The notes under the pieces were generated by a model. That model had not been told where the DNA came from. It was given only the letters and a program-made list of their open reading frames with translations, and ran no database searches. From Salvator merianae (Eukaryota; Chordata; Lepidosauria; Squamata; Teiidae): 64,000 nt of DNA. The translations under genes were made by a program, and so were the position numbers. The stretch is taken from NCBI GenBank assembly GCA_003586115.2, contig QVOM02000126.1, positions 52,153,944-52,217,943 of the forward strand. The letters run 5' to 3'. Shown in pieces: positions 63,717-64,000 of this stretch; position 1 is the first letter of the stretch, and every line of letters starts with the position of its first letter.

Positions 63717-64000
63717 AAATTTTGCCAACCAACTCCAGCAGGAAAAGTGAACGAGATCCTTGCATCTTTAATAGCTGTGCAGAAGACGGACTTTCTGAAG
63801 GTGTAGTGCCTGCATTACAAGCTACTCCATCTCCTATACATTTAGTAAATACGCAAGAACACTCTCCTCTTTCCATGCTGGCAGTTAACTTCTAGATGAT
63901 TTGAAATCGGCTGCCATGGTAAGCACCACAAAGTTGGGCGAAACCAGATTCAGCAACTGGTGTTTGCTATGAAAATCTGGTTAAGCTCAGGGCAGCTGCC

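Overview
The window is vertebrate nuclear DNA, most likely from a squamate reptile (lizard or snake). The species call rests on the repeats: two fragments read as BovB/RTE-type LINE coding sequence, a Sauria-type SINE candidate, CR1/L2-type LINE 3' ends, and many short palindromic DNA transposons. The genes are split into small exons with canonical GT/AG splice sites, so most long open frames here are chance or repeat-derived.

Two protein genes are supported, both on the plus strand. The first and dominant one (coding 4790-42927, 21 coding exons) is ATP7B, the copper-transporting P1B-type ATPase mutated in Wilson disease. All six N-terminal copper-binding motifs, the TGEA, CPC, DKTGT, SEHPL, TGDN and GDGVNDSP motifs, the membrane YN and M/S copper residues and the C-terminal tail are intact, giving a 1516-residue model. 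Most exon lengths equal the human ones as I recall them. The second gene is TMEM272 (coding 53361-57754, four coding exons, 187 residues), a small four-pass membrane protein. ATP7B followed by TMEM272 agrees with the human 13q14.3 order as I recall it.

Layout: 1-4767 is upstream or 5' intronic DNA with repeats and no CpG-rich promoter; 4768-42927 holds the ATP7B coding exons; 42928-53335 is the 3' end and intergenic DNA; 53336-57754 is TMEM272; 57755-64000 is its 3' side plus repeats. No RNA gene or CRISPR array was recognised.

The most unusual content is the repeat load. One family of about 0.9-1.5 kb has four copies, with terminal inverted repeats and 3-bp flanking duplications like PIF/Harbinger elements. 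A 2.66-kb foldback element with arms of roughly 550 bases lies in intron 5. Several smaller inverted-repeat families recur, including a 79-bp mariner-like element. The ATP7B protein has a 78-residue first coding exon unlike the short human one, preceded by a good splice acceptor. That suggests a noncoding first exon and promoter further upstream, outside or near the left edge of the window. I found no evidence for a wholly new gene system.
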